Shown here: positions 43,926-52,903 of the stretch, piece after piece
How positions within the stretch are numbered: position 1 is the first letter of the stretch
How the letters are laid out: each line of letters begins with the position of its first letter
Assembly: GCF_024385505.1 (NCBI RefSeq)
Contig: NZ_JANFLT010000006.1
Coordinates: forward strand, 1-64,000
Reading direction: 5' to 3'
Source of the DNA: Arthrobacter zhaoxinii
GTDB taxonomy: Bacteria; Actinomycetota; Actinomycetes; Actinomycetales; Micrococcaceae
DNA length: 64,000 bases
Notes under the pieces: generated by a model
Database searches by the model: none
The model's input: only the letters and a program-made list of their open reading frames with translations
What the model was told of the DNA's origin: nothing
Program-made: the position numbers and the translations under genes

Positions 43926-45752
43926 CTACCGTCCCGCGTTCCGTGACGCCTCCAACGCACGGATCAGGGTCGCAGTGTCATAGGGTCCGTGGTGTCTGCG
44001 GTGCCCAATGAAGAAGGTGGGCGTTCCGTGCAGGTCCATGGACTCGGCGTCCAGCGCATCGTCCAGCACGCGGTTGCTGACCTCTGCCGAGCGCAGGTCC
44101 GCCTCGAACCTCTCCATGTCCAGGCCCAGGCTTTCGGCCGCTGCCAATAGGTCTTCGGGGAGCAGATTGTCCTGGTTCTCGAAAAGGTGCGCACTGTAGT
44201 CCCGGAAGCGCCCCTGCCGGTCCGCGGCCTCTGCCGCCTCTGCAGCCGCCACGGCATGGGGATGGACCCGGGACAACGGCAGATGGCGCCAGACATAGCG
44301 CAGCTCGGAGCCGAAATGCTCGCGCACTTCGAGGATGGTTCCCGTGGCCCGGCTGCAGAACGGGCACTCATAGTCCCCGTATTCCACGAGGGTCAACGGG
44401 GCGTCGGCGGGTCCCACAATATGGTCGCGGGCCGGGTCCACGGGCCGGGCCAGGACTTCCCCCGCGGGAACGGCAGGGCGGCGCCGCTCCACGATTCGGA
44501 AGATGATGGTTCCTGCAACGAACGCCAGCAGCGACGCGGCCAGGACCGCCACCCGTGCTTCGTTCTGCACCTCGGGGTCTTCGATGGCGAGGCCGATGAT
44601 GAACAGGGAGATGGTGAAGCCGATGCCGGACAGGGCAGCTCCGCCTGCAATGCGGCCCATGGTCAGTCCGGGACCGAACTCGCCGATCCGCAGCCGGTGG
44701 AGCACTGCTGCGGCACCGAAAATCCCGGTGAACTTTCCCAGCACCAGACCGCAGACAATGCCCCAGGCAAGCGAGGAGTGGAGGGCGCGGTCCAGCGTGG
44801 TTCCGTCCAGTTTCACCCCGGCATTGGCCAGCGCGAATACCGGCAGAATCAGGTAATCCACGTACGGGGTGTAGGCGCTGTGCAGCCGGTCATTGATGGA
44901 AATGGACTCGCGCACGCTGTGCACCGCCGCCCGGGCGTACCGGGAACTGGGGGACTGACGGAAGACACGGGTCTGCTCCAACGCATGCTCCACGTCTCTC
45001 CGGGCGGGCGGAAACACGGGGACCAACAGGGCAATGCCGACGCCGGCCAGGGTCGGATGGACGCCCGAGGCGTAGAAGGTCAGCCAGACCAGTACCGCCA
45101 GCACCGCGTACACGGCGCCGCGCCCGTACGGCAGGTACCGGGTCAGTGCAACGGCAGCCAGCCCGGCGAAGGCCAGCAGCAACGGCACGGGTTCCAGATG
45201 GTCGGTATAGACCAGGGCAATGATGCTGAGCGCGGCAACGTCGTCGACCACCGCGAGGGTCAGCAGGAAGATCCGCAGCCTGCCGGGAACCCGAGGTCCT
45301 GCGACGGCCAGCGCACCCAGCAGGAACGCGGTGTCGGTGGAGATGACCACGCCCCACGCACCTGCATCCTCCGTACCGGCAGTGAACAGCAGGAAGACCA
45401 CGGCGGGCACGGCAATCCCCGCAGCCGCGGCGACCACCGGAATCACCGCCCGGGACCGGTTGGTCAACTCCCCGAGGGCAAACTCCCGCCGCACCTCAAG
45501 TCCCACAACGAAGAAGAACACGGCCATGAGTGCGTCGTTGACCAGCTCCCGGGCCGTCAGCTCCAGGTCCATGCTGCCTGCACGCACCTCGACGGTGGAT
45601 TCCCAGAACTCCTCGTAGGAGGCGGCAAACGGTGCATTGGCCCAGAGCACCGCCAGAATGGTTGCCAGCAGCAGCAGGGCGGCAGGACGCTTTTCCGCGC
45701 CGCCCCTGCCGGTGGCAGCGGTGGTGGCAATACGCTGCGGGCGGTCCGGCAT
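43926..45752 (-). CDS. nhaA: NhaA sodium/proton antiporter fused to a DsbA-like domain
   Basis: The 608-residue protein joins two modules. Residues 20-425 are a full NhaA antiporter with FFFVGLEVRREFALGEL, VISTDTAFLLGALA and LTLAVVDDVAALSIIALVY, which hold the paired Asp residues of ion transport. Residues about 440-608 form a thioredoxin-fold domain of DsbA/2-hydroxychromene-isomerase type with ECPFCSRATG and a cis-Pro loop in LHGTPTFFIGHR. Such fusions are known in actinobacteria and the extra domain is thought to be cytoplasmic or redox-sensing; its role is not established. Confidence 0.9.
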   Translation of the reverse strand: MPDRPQRIATTAATGRGGAEKRPAALLLLATILAVLWANAPFAASYEEFWESTVEVRAGSMDLELTARELVNDALMAVFFFVVGLEVRREFALGELTNRSRAVIPVVAAAAGIAVPAVVFLLFTAGTEDAGAWGVVISTDTAFLLGALAVAGPRVPGRLRIFLLTLAVVDDVAALSIIALVYTDHLEPVPLLLAFAGLAAVALTRYLPYGRGAVYAVLAVLVWLTFYASGVHPTLAGVGIALLVPVFPPARRDVEHALEQTRVFRQSPSSRYARAAVHSVRESISINDRLHSAYTPYVDYLILPVFALANAGVKLDGTTLDRALHSSLAWGIVCGLVLGKFTGIFGAAAVLHRLRIGEFGPGLTMGRIAGGAALSGIGFTISLFIIGLAIEDPEVQNEARVAVLAASLLAFVAGTIIFRIVERRRPAVPAGEVLARPVDPARDHIVGPADAPLTLVEYGDYECPFCSRATGTILEVREHFGSELRYVWRHLPLSRVHPHAVAAAEAAEAADRQGRFRDYSAHLFENQDNLLPEDLLAAAESLGLDMERFEADLRSAEVSNRVLDDALDAESMDLHGTPTFFIGHRRHHGPYDTATLIRALEASRNAGR

Positions 45753-45949
45753 GGCCTACACCTGGGCGGGTGTGACGGGTTTCGACATGGCAGGCTTCCT
45801 CCCGAGGGGTATCCCGCCGGGCACGGCCGGCGGCGCACCGGGCACCATCTTAGGCACGATCAAAATCCGTGTGCCCGGACACCCGGCTATGAGGCACGGC
45901 TCACAGGGCGATAGGGTGAGTTTGATCTCGTTCTTCGAAAGGCTCCACC

Positions 45950-47476
45950 ATGCACCGTCGCATTTCCCATCCCGGACTCCAGAAACTCGTTATGACCGCC
46001 GAGCAGGCAGCGGCCCTGATTCGACCGGGAATGACGGTGGCCATGAGCGGCTTTACCGGAGCCGGCTACCCCAAGGCCGTTCCGCAAGCGCTCGCCGCCC
46101 AGATGGAAGCGGCACATGCCAAGGGCGAAGAATTCCAGATCAAGGTACTTACCGGAGCCTCCACGGCTCCGGAGCTCGACGGCGTGCTGGCCAAAGCCGG
46201 CGGGATGGAACTGCGCCTGCCCTACCAGTCCGATCCCACGCTGCGGAAGCGGATCAACGACGGCGAACTCGAGTACATCGACATCCACCTGGGGCACGTG
46301 GCCCAGTACACCTGGTTCGGGTTCTACGGGCACGTTGACCTGGCCGTGATCGAGGTGGTTGGCATCAATGAGGACGGCAGCCTCATTCCGTCCTCATCGG
46401 TGGGCAACAACAAGACCTGGCTGGAGCAGGCGGATAAGGTCATCATCGAGGTGAACCGCCAGCAGCCCGAAGCCATGGACGGCATGCACGACGTCTACTA
46501 CGGCACCGCGCTGCCCCCGCACCGCAAACCCATCATGCTGGTGAATCCGGATGACCGCATCGGCGAGCCCTACCTGCGCCTGGACCCGGAAAAGGTCATT
46601 GCCGTGGTTGAAACCGACGCCCCGGACCGGATGACGCCGTTCGCAGCCCCGGATGAAACCTCCCAGCAGATTGCCGGGCACCTGCTGGACTTCTTCGACT
46701 CTGAAATCAGGGCCGGACGGCTGACCGACAAGCTCCTTCCCCTGCAGTCCGGGGTCGGCAATATTGCCAACGCCGTCCTCGCCGGGCTCTCCACCGCCGG
46801 GTACACCGGACTGACCGCGTACACCGAGGTGATCCAGGACGGGATGCTGCACCTGATCCGCGACGGCGTGATCCGGGTGGCTTCCGCCACGTCCTTCTCG
46901 CTCAGCCCGGCAGGCATCGAGGAATTCAACTCCAACATCGACTTCTACCGCAAACGCATCATCCTGCGGACCCAGGAAATCTCCAACCACCCGGAACTGA
47001 TCCGCCGGCTGGGCTGCATCGCCATGAACGGCATGATCGAAGCGGATATCTACGGCAATGTGAACTCCACCCATGTGGCCGGCACGGCCATGATGAACGG
47101 CATCGGCGGCTCGGGCGATTTCGCCCGCAACGGCTTCCTCTCCGCTTTTATGTCCCCGAGCACCGCCAAGGGCGGCAAAATCTCCGGTATCGTCCCCATG
47201 GCCGCCCATGTGGACCACACCGAACATGACACCATGCTCATCATCACCGAGCGGGGCCTGGCCGATCTGCGGGGACTCTCACCCAAGCAGCGCGCCCGCG
47301 CCATCATCGAAAAGTGCGCCCACCCGGACTTCCAGCCGCTGCTGCAGGATTACTTCGACCGCGCCAGCCGGGACAGCCTGGGCAAGCACACCCCGCACCT
47401 GCTGGACGAGTCCCTGTCCTTCCACCAGCGGTATGTGGAAACGGGAACCAGCCTGCCCGAGCCGGCCGTCCGCTAA
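45950..47476 (+). CDS. Acetyl-CoA hydrolase / succinate CoA-transferase
   Basis: The 508-residue protein is a class I CoA-transferase of the Cat1/ScpC/Ach1 family. It starts with LIRPGMTVAMSGFTGAGYPKAVPQALA, has LQSGVGNIANAVLAGL and an AYTEVIQDGMLHLIRDG segment with the catalytic Glu, and GIGGSGDFARNGFLSAFMSPS as the CoA-binding end. It probably moves CoA between succinate, acetate or propionate. GAAAGG precedes the ATG. It is divergent from nhaA. Confidence 0.9.
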   Translation: MHRRISHPGLQKLVMTAEQAAALIRPGMTVAMSGFTGAGYPKAVPQALAAQMEAAHAKGEEFQIKVLTGASTAPELDGVLAKAGGMELRLPYQSDPTLRKRINDGELEYIDIHLGHVAQYTWFGFYGHVDLAVIEVVGINEDGSLIPSSSVGNNKTWLEQADKVIIEVNRQQPEAMDGMHDVYYGTALPPHRKPIMLVNPDDRIGEPYLRLDPEKVIAVVETDAPDRMTPFAAPDETSQQIAGHLLDFFDSEIRAGRLTDKLLPLQSGVGNIANAVLAGLSTAGYTGLTAYTEVIQDGMLHLIRDGVIRVASATSFSLSPAGIEEFNSNIDFYRKRIILRTQEISNHPELIRRLGCIAMNGMIEADIYGNVNSTHVAGTAMMNGIGGSGDFARNGFLSAFMSPSTAKGGKISGIVPMAAHVDHTEHDTMLIITERGLADLRGLSPKQRARAIIEKCAHPDFQPLLQDYFDRASRDSLGKHTPHLLDESLSFHQRYVETGTSLPEPAVR

Positions 47477-47496
47477 CAACGGTCGGAGGCGGCGGG

Positions 47497-47877
47497 CTAG
47501 CTTCCGCGCAGCCGGTCCAGCTCGCGGCGGTCCTTCTTCGTGGGACGGCCGGCACCCCGGTCCCTTACCGGAATACCCAGTGCCGGAGCCGCCGGGCGCG
47601 CGGGCGTGGAGTCCGTGAAGCAGTGCGACGCCGCCTCGGCACCTACCCGCTTATTGATCAGCTGCCGGACCTCGAGGATCCGTTCGAAGCCGGGCTGCCG
47701 GATCCGGACGGTGTCCCCGGGCTGTACCGGCTGCGCCGCCTTGGCCGGGTTGCCGTTCAGGCGGACATGGCCGGCGCGGCAGGCAGCGGTAGCAGCGGAC
47801 CGGGTTTTATAGGCGCGGACAGCCCACAGCCAGGCGTCCACCCGGACGGATTTGGAAGTGCTCGCTGGAATGCTCAT
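47497..47877 (-). CDS. S4-domain RNA-binding protein (HslR/RqcP-like)
   Basis: The 126-residue protein has an S4 domain at about 10-70: VRVDAWLWAVRAYKTRSAATAACRAG (in part) and HVRLNGNPAKAAQPVQPGD. The C-terminal tail is basic (GAGRPTKKDRRELDRLRGS). Small S4 proteins of this kind bind stalled 50S subunits or rRNA and act in heat shock or ribosome rescue. It is 12 bases after the HNH gene on the same strand and may share its transcript. Confidence 0.87.
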   Translation of the reverse strand: MSIPASTSKSVRVDAWLWAVRAYKTRSAATAACRAGHVRLNGNPAKAAQPVQPGDTVRIRQPGFERILEVRQLINKRVGAEAASHCFTDSTPARPAAPALGIPVRDRGAGRPTKKDRRELDRLRGS

Positions 47878-47889
47878 GGAGTTCCGAGT

Positions 47890-48768
47890 CTAGCGAAGTC
47901 CGCGCAGCCGGGCGGCGTCTTCCAGCGCCTGCTGCTGCTCCGGGCTCACCATGGACCCGACGACGACGGCGGCCCCCCATCCGGCAGGCCCCTCCCGCCC
48001 TGCTGCATCCGGGGCCGAGGCAAGCAGGCCGCGTACCTCCGCGGGGGAGTAGGGGACCGGAACCCGGGTGTGTGCCACCGCGTGGCAGGTGGGACACAGC
48101 GGCACCAGGTCGGACACCGGATCCAGCACGTAGTCGACCGGCAGGTCCGTGCCGGGCACCAGATGATGCACCTGCAGCAGCGCGTCGGTCCCCGGGCCGT
48201 ACCGCTGGGCGGGGACCAGCCCGCAGGCCGCGCAGCAGATGCCGTGGAAAGCCAGGCAGAGCCTCCGGGCCTCGGCGTCGTGCTCATAGTTATTGACCTG
48301 CTGCAGGCCCAGCGCCGCGGCAGCAAGCGTGCCCGGAACCGGACGGACCGGATCCGGTCCGGCGCCGAGGAATCCGGACCACAGCCGCCGCAGTGCGGGA
48401 ACCGAGGCGGCCGGAACGGAGACCGCGTCCCCGCTCCGGGGCAGGTCCGGCAGATGTTCCTCGAGGAGGGACTCCGGCACCTGTTCGCCCAGGGGAAGCA
48501 GCCGGTCGAAATTGACGGCGACGGTGTCGGCGTCGTGCCCGCTTCCCGAAGAAACGACGACGCCGTGTCCCGCCAGCCCCCGCGGCCCCCGCCCGCTGCT
48601 GCCGCGCAGCACCAGCCACACTTCGGTTCCGGCAGCCGGGCGCGGGCCGGACAGCGGGACACACCGACGGACGGTTCCGCCGTCGTCGACGACGCTCAGG
48701 GCCGGGCCGTAGCCGCCCGGCCAGGGATCCGGCAGGTCAACATTCCAGGCCAGAAGGACTGAGGCCAC
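47890..48768 (-). CDS. HNH endonuclease domain protein
   Basis: The 292-residue protein has an HNH/zinc module in its second half: CAACGLVP, then LLQVHHLVPGTDLP and DLVPLCPTCHAVAHTR, giving two CxxC pairs and the catalytic HH. The first 150 residues resemble the N-terminal part of ScoMcrA-like restriction enzymes, with WLVLRGSSGRG and DTVAVNFDRLLPL. It could cut modified DNA or serve another nuclease function. It is 3 bases from the DUF1540 gene, so the unit is DUF1540-HNH-S4. Confidence 0.8.
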   Translation of the reverse strand: MASVLLAWNVDLPDPWPGGYGPALSVVDDGGTVRRCVPLSGPRPAAGTEVWLVLRGSSGRGPRGLAGHGVVVSSGSGHDADTVAVNFDRLLPLGEQVPESLLEEHLPDLPRSGDAVSVPAASVPALRRLWSGFLGAGPDPVRPVPGTLAAAALGLQQVNNYEHDAEARRLCLAFHGICCAACGLVPAQRYGPGTDALLQVHHLVPGTDLPVDYVLDPVSDLVPLCPTCHAVAHTRVPVPYSPAEVRGLLASAPDAAGREGPAGWGAAVVVGSMVSPEQQQALEDAARLRGLR

Positions 48769-48771
48769 CGG

Positions 48772-49062
48772 TCAGCGGGGCTGGTACGTGAGGCAGTCAG
48801 CCAGTTCCGCACCGGGTCCCACCCGCACGTCATGGGCGTCGCACATGAGGTGGTTGTTGAACCGGCACTCGTTGCGCTGGCAGGCCCCCACCTGGGCGAG
48901 GACTTTCGGCAGGCCGCCGGTGGCAGATGTGTCGATGAAGGTGGCGCAGCTGGCATGCTCCGGCGTGCCGCCGACCGTGATGGCATAGGCGGTGCAGCCC
49001 TCATGGTTGAAGTCGCAGCTGGACACCGTGCAGTCCTGCACATGGGCAACATGATCGGTCAT
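48772..49062 (-). CDS. DUF1540 cysteine-cluster protein
   Basis: The 96-residue protein holds two DUF1540 units. The first has CTVSSCDFNHEGCTAYAITVG and a later Cys (HASCATF); the second has CQRNECRFNNHLMCDAHDVRVG and DCLTY. The repeated Cys spacing suggests two metal sites, probably zinc or iron. Function is unknown. It is the first gene of a possible unit with the HNH and S4 genes, and is divergent from zapE. Confidence 0.85.
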   Translation of the reverse strand: MTDHVAHVQDCTVSSCDFNHEGCTAYAITVGGTPEHASCATFIDTSATGGLPKVLAQVGACQRNECRFNNHLMCDAHDVRVGPGAELADCLTYQPR

Positions 49063-49199
49063 GGTTCCTCCAAAAAGGTGGTCCTTCGTTCCGTGCCTGG
49101 GTTCGAACGTACCACCGCCTCACAGGAATAATTAGCGCGAATTTCCTTACCCTATTTGACGGGTTTGGTCTGCGCTGTCCGGTTGGGTAGAACGGAAGG

Positions 49200-50288
49200 A
49201 TGACCGCAGCCCAGGCAACAGACGCCGCCGACGAATTCCTCCTCGCAGCCGGCGGACAGGGTCTAGTCCTGGATGCTGCCCAGCTCGCCGTCCTGCCGGC
49301 GCTGGCCCGGGCGGCCGAGGCGGCCCGTTCGCCGGAGCCTGCGCCGGACTGTTCCTCCGTCTACCTGTGGGGGCCGCCGGGGCGCGGCAAGACCTGGCTG
49401 CTGGATACGCTGTTCGATTCCGTGGACATCCCGGACAAGCGCCGGCTCCATTTCCACGACTTCTTCCGGGAACTGCACGCGCTGGTCTTCGCCGGCTACG
49501 GCAACCCCGGCTACCGGCAGGATTCCGCCTTCGCCGCAGCCCTCGACCGGATGCTGGGCTCGGTCCGCCTGCTGTGCTTTGACGAATTCCACGTCAACGA
49601 TCCGGCCGACGCAGCGTTCATCACCCGCCTGCTCCGCACCGTGCTGGACCGCGGGATTGTCCTGGTGGCCACGTCCAACTACGCGCCTCAGGAGCTGCTC
49701 CCGGATGAAATGTTCCACCATCTGTTCGAACCCGGGATTGCCCTGATCACCGGGCACCTGCAGGTGAGGGAACTGGACGGGGAGGTGGACTACCGCACCG
49801 TGGCCCGGCCCCGCCACGCCGCAGGTTTCGCCGCCGGGCACCACCTGCGCAGCAACGACGCCGGGCTGCTGGCCTCCGCCGGGCTCCTTCCACCCCGTCC
49901 GGAAGAAGCGGTTCCGCTGACCCCGGGGACCCGAACGCTGCGGGCGCTGCGGGCGGACGGCGCACAGCTGTGGTTCGACTTCGAGGATCTGTGCCACGCG
50001 GAGTCGGCCACCTCGGACTACCTGCACCTGGCGCAGGCGCACCGGCACTGGGTGATCAGCGGCGTGCCCCCGACCGCCGGGTCCAATCCCTACGGCTGGC
50101 AGCGCTTCGGCAACGTCGTGGACGTGCTGTACGACGCCGGGTGCCGCCTGGACATTATCGGGCTGCCGGATTACGACGGCGTGTTCCCCGGGGTCGCGCA
50201 CCCCACGGATCTGGCGCGGATCCGCAGCCGGTTCTCCATGCTGCAGCAGCTGTCCGCAGCCGGTACCGAAGCGGCTGCACGGCCCTAG
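49200..50288 (+). CDS. zapE: Cell-division ATPase ZapE (AFG1 family)
   Basis: The 362-residue AAA+-type ATPase has Walker A GPPGRGKT at 58-65, LHFHDFFRELHA, Walker B LLCFDEFHVND and TSNYAPQELLPD, the sensor region of AFG1/ZapE proteins. ZapE in E. coli binds FtsZ and acts late in division; the mitochondrial relative handles misfolded respiratory proteins. No usual operon partner is present. The start codon at 49200 follows GGAAGG. Confidence 0.9.
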   Translation: MTAAQATDAADEFLLAAGGQGLVLDAAQLAVLPALARAAEAARSPEPAPDCSSVYLWGPPGRGKTWLLDTLFDSVDIPDKRRLHFHDFFRELHALVFAGYGNPGYRQDSAFAAALDRMLGSVRLLCFDEFHVNDPADAAFITRLLRTVLDRGIVLVATSNYAPQELLPDEMFHHLFEPGIALITGHLQVRELDGEVDYRTVARPRHAAGFAAGHHLRSNDAGLLASAGLLPPRPEEAVPLTPGTRTLRALRADGAQLWFDFEDLCHAESATSDYLHLAQAHRHWVISGVPPTAGSNPYGWQRFGNVVDVLYDAGCRLDIIGLPDYDGVFPGVAHPTDLARIRSRFSMLQQLSAAGTEAAARP

Positions 50289-50314
50289 GTCGCCGGCCCT
50301 AAGACCTGCCTGCC

Positions 50315-51295
50315 CTAGGTCCCGCCGTCTGCCGCATCCTGGGCGTCCGCGAGCTTCTGCCGGGCCTTCTCCGCCGTCCGTCGTGCGGAACGGGCGATGC
50401 GCCGGGCGTTGTCCCGCTCTCGTTCCAGCTTCCCGGAGCGCCGGTCCACGGCGGCGACCTCCCGCTCCAGCTGCCGGATCCGCTCCCGCAGCTCGTCGAT
50501 CTCATCCGTGAGCTCGTCCCGGCGGCCGGCGGATTCGTCCACGTCCCGCTGGGCGGCGTCGAGCGCTTCCTGTGCCTGCTGCTCGCCGTCGGACGCTTCC
50601 TCCAGCTCGGCCTGCGCCTTCCGGACCGCCCGGCGGGCCTCGGCCTGCCGCCGTCGTGCCGCGGCAGTGTCCGCTGTCCCGCTTTTGTCCTTCGGCGCCC
50701 GGGCCCCGCCGGACGCCGGGCGGGAACCCGCCCCGCTTCCGGCGCCGTGCGGTACCGACTCCGGGTCGGCCACTGCACCGTCCAGATCCACCTCTTCCCA
50801 CCCGCTCGCCGCGAGGGAACGGAGCAGCTGGCCGCTGGCAACGGCATCCGCCGCCGAGGGATCGGTCATCGCGGCCCAGAGGGTCTGTTCGGCCTCGGCC
50901 GCCAGCGATTCACTCACCGGATGGTCCAGCTCGGCGGCCAGGTCCCGGGCTTCCCGGACAATCGCCCGCAGCAGCCGCTGGCGTTCGGTGCTCAGCCGGC
51001 GCAGCTGTTTCTGATCGAGGTCCTCCTGGGCCTCGCGCAGCGCAGCCCCCAGCTCCAGCACCTGGTCCAGGTCTTCCCGCCGCCGGTCCGCCAGCAGATT
51101 AACGAGCCACGCCGCCGTCGAAGGCTTCGGGAGTGCCTTGATCCGCTTGGCCAGCTCCTTGTCGCCGGCCTTCCCGGCCTCGGCGGCCAGGGCGTTGCGG
51201 GCCGCCGTGAACTCCGAAGGCAGCAGCGCGTAGAGACCTGCGACGGCGGCACCGAGCGACGGCGGGCCTGAGTCTTGTCTGGGTGCGGCGTTCAC
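50315..51295 (-). CDS. Long coiled-coil hypothetical protein
   Basis: The 326-residue protein is a globular helical start (1-150, with LPKPSTAAWLVNLLADRR) followed by a Gly/Ser/Pro linker and a coiled coil (about 205-320, for example RRQAEARRAVRKAQAELEEA). No family is recognised by eye. The start is GTG 51295 within a GTGA overlap with the stop of the DoxX gene; the longer upstream frame is not coding. The coiled coil could dimerise or bind another partner. Confidence 0.7.
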   Translation of the reverse strand: MNAAPRQDSGPPSLGAAVAGLYALLPSEFTAARNALAAEAGKAGDKELAKRIKALPKPSTAAWLVNLLADRRREDLDQVLELGAALREAQEDLDQKQLRRLSTERQRLLRAIVREARDLAAELDHPVSESLAAEAEQTLWAAMTDPSAADAVASGQLLRSLAASGWEEVDLDGAVADPESVPHGAGSGAGSRPASGGARAPKDKSGTADTAAARRRQAEARRAVRKAQAELEEASDGEQQAQEALDAAQRDVDESAGRRDELTDEIDELRERIRQLEREVAAVDRRSGKLERERDNARRIARSARRTAEKARQKLADAQDAADGGT

Positions 51296-51663
51296 CCGAA
51301 GACGCCAAACCGTCCCAGCGCCACCACCAGGGAAAGCACCAGCAGGATGAGGTTCAGGGCAATCCGGTTGCGTTCGCCGCGCCGTACGTGGACCAGCACG
51401 GCGAGGGCCATCAGCACGGTCAGCGCCGACGCAGCCAGCGGAGTCAGTACGGGCAGGATGCCGGTGGCCTGCGGGACGATCAGTCCCACGGCGCCCAGGA
51501 CTTCGAGGACACCGATCAGCTTCACGGTGCCCGCCGGGAAATCCTCGGGCCAGCGCAGGTTCTCTGTGAGGCGCGCATGGTTCTGGACAATTTTCATAAA
51601 ACCGACTCCGGCAAAAAGCAACGCCAGTATGAGTTGAACAAGCCACAAGACCAGGGACAGCAT
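51292..51663 (-). CDS. DoxX family membrane protein
   Basis: The 123-residue protein has four membrane segments and matches DoxX: LALLFAGVGFMKIVQN near the start, FPAGTVKLIGVLEVLGAVGL in the middle, and two more segments to the end. DoxX proteins act with quinone or thiol oxidases, or in oxidative defence, in some species. It overlaps the coiled-coil gene by 4 bases, so the two are translationally coupled. Confidence 0.85.
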   Translation of the reverse strand: MLSLVLWLVQLILALLFAGVGFMKIVQNHARLTENLRWPEDFPAGTVKLIGVLEVLGAVGLIVPQATGILPVLTPLAASALTVLMALAVLVHVRRGERNRIALNLILLVLSLVVALGRFGVFG

Positions 51664-51791
51664 GGGTATCTAAGCGACTTTCTGTATGCGGGCAGGAGTC
51701 AGCGCACGGAACCGCTGTGGAACCATAACAACCCAAGCATGGTCTGCCGGCCGGGAACTGCGCAACAGCGGGCGTGGCGCGGTACAGCCGT

Positions 51792-52778
51792 TCAGAACCC
51801 GGCCACGGGCCGGGGGCGGTAGAACTCCTCGAGCGTATTGAATTCCTCTTCGGTGAGCTGGATGTCCAGGGCCGCGACGTTCTCATCGAGATGGGAAGCG
51901 GCCGTGGCACCGATCAGCGGGGCGGCGACCACCGGGTTGGCCAGCACCCAGGCGAGGGCAATCTGGGCGCGGGTGGCGCCGAGCCCCTCGGCCACGTTTC
52001 CCACCGCATCGATGATGCTGCGGTCCACGTCTTCGTTGCCCCGGTAGAGTTCATGGCCCTGCGCGTCGTAGTCCTGCCGGGCCGTCCTTGCGCCCCAGGG
52101 ACGGGCCAGGCGTCCGCGGGCGAGCGGTGAATAGGGCAGCGTCCCGATGCCCCGGTCCGCGCAGAACGGGTACATCTCCCTTTCCTCTTCCCGGTAGAGG
52201 AGGTTGTAGTGGTCCTGCATCGTGACGAACTGCGCCCAGCCGTGCTGTTCCTGCAGGAACAGGGCCTTGGCGAACTGCCACGTGTGCATGCTTGACGCGC
52301 CGAGGTACCTGACCTTGCCGTCCCGGACCAGCTGGTCCAGGGTCTCCAGCGTCTCTTCCAGCGGCGTGGTGCCGTCCCAGCGGTGCACCTGGTACAGGTC
52401 GATGTAGTCAGTCCCCAGCCGCCGCAGGCTCTGCTCCACCTGCCACAGGATGTGCTTGCGGGACAGTCCCCAGCCATTGGGCCCCGGACCCATTTCGCCG
52501 TGGACCTTGCTGGCGATCACCACCTCGTCCCGCCGGCAGTATTCCGCCACGGCAGCTCCGAGGATTTCCTCGCTGTGGCCGGCGGAATACACATTGGCGG
52601 TGTCGAAGAAGTTGATACCCAGCTCCACGGCGTGCCGCAGCAGTGATTTGGCCTCATCCGCCCGGAGGGTCCATCCGTGCGCACCCCGGTCCGGGTCGCC
52701 GAACCCCAGGCAGCCCAGACCAATGACCGAAACGGTTGCCCCTGACCTGCCGAGCTTGGCGTATGTCATCGAGTTCAT
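51792..52778 (-). CDS. Aldo/keto reductase
   Basis: The 328-residue (beta/alpha)8 enzyme has the AKR catalytic set: Asp and Tyr in NFFDTANVYSAG, Lys in VVIASKVHG and His in YQVHRWDGTTPLE. NADPH-binding residues are in the C-terminal half. It probably reduces aldehydes or ketones; the exact group (AKR11-like) is uncertain. The ATG at 52778 is preferred for GCGGAGG; ATG 52769 is possible. Confidence 0.88.
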   Translation of the reverse strand: MNSMTYAKLGRSGATVSVIGLGCLGFGDPDRGAHGWTLRADEAKSLLRHAVELGINFFDTANVYSAGHSEEILGAAVAEYCRRDEVVIASKVHGEMGPGPNGWGLSRKHILWQVEQSLRRLGTDYIDLYQVHRWDGTTPLEETLETLDQLVRDGKVRYLGASSMHTWQFAKALFLQEQHGWAQFVTMQDHYNLLYREEEREMYPFCADRGIGTLPYSPLARGRLARPWGARTARQDYDAQGHELYRGNEDVDRSIIDAVGNVAEGLGATRAQIALAWVLANPVVAAPLIGATAASHLDENVAALDIQLTEEEFNTLEEFYRPRPVAGF

Positions 52779-52903
52779 TCGCTGGCCTCCGCTGCTGCAG
52801 TGCCGATCCTTTACGGCGATGCTACCGGGACGCGCACCGGCTTCGGTAGGCACGGGGCCCGGGGACTCCCGGCAGCAGCCGTTGCGGTCCTATACTGGCG
52901 CAC

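Noticed and set aside
45753..45949. Open frame running through the nhaA/CoA-transferase promoter region
   Set aside because: It overlaps both real genes in other frames and lacks a ribosome site.
51296..51910. N-terminal extension of the coiled-coil protein by 205 codons
   Set aside because: It runs antisense to nothing but over the intact DoxX gene in another frame on the same strand, and a GTGA overlap gives a natural start at 51295.
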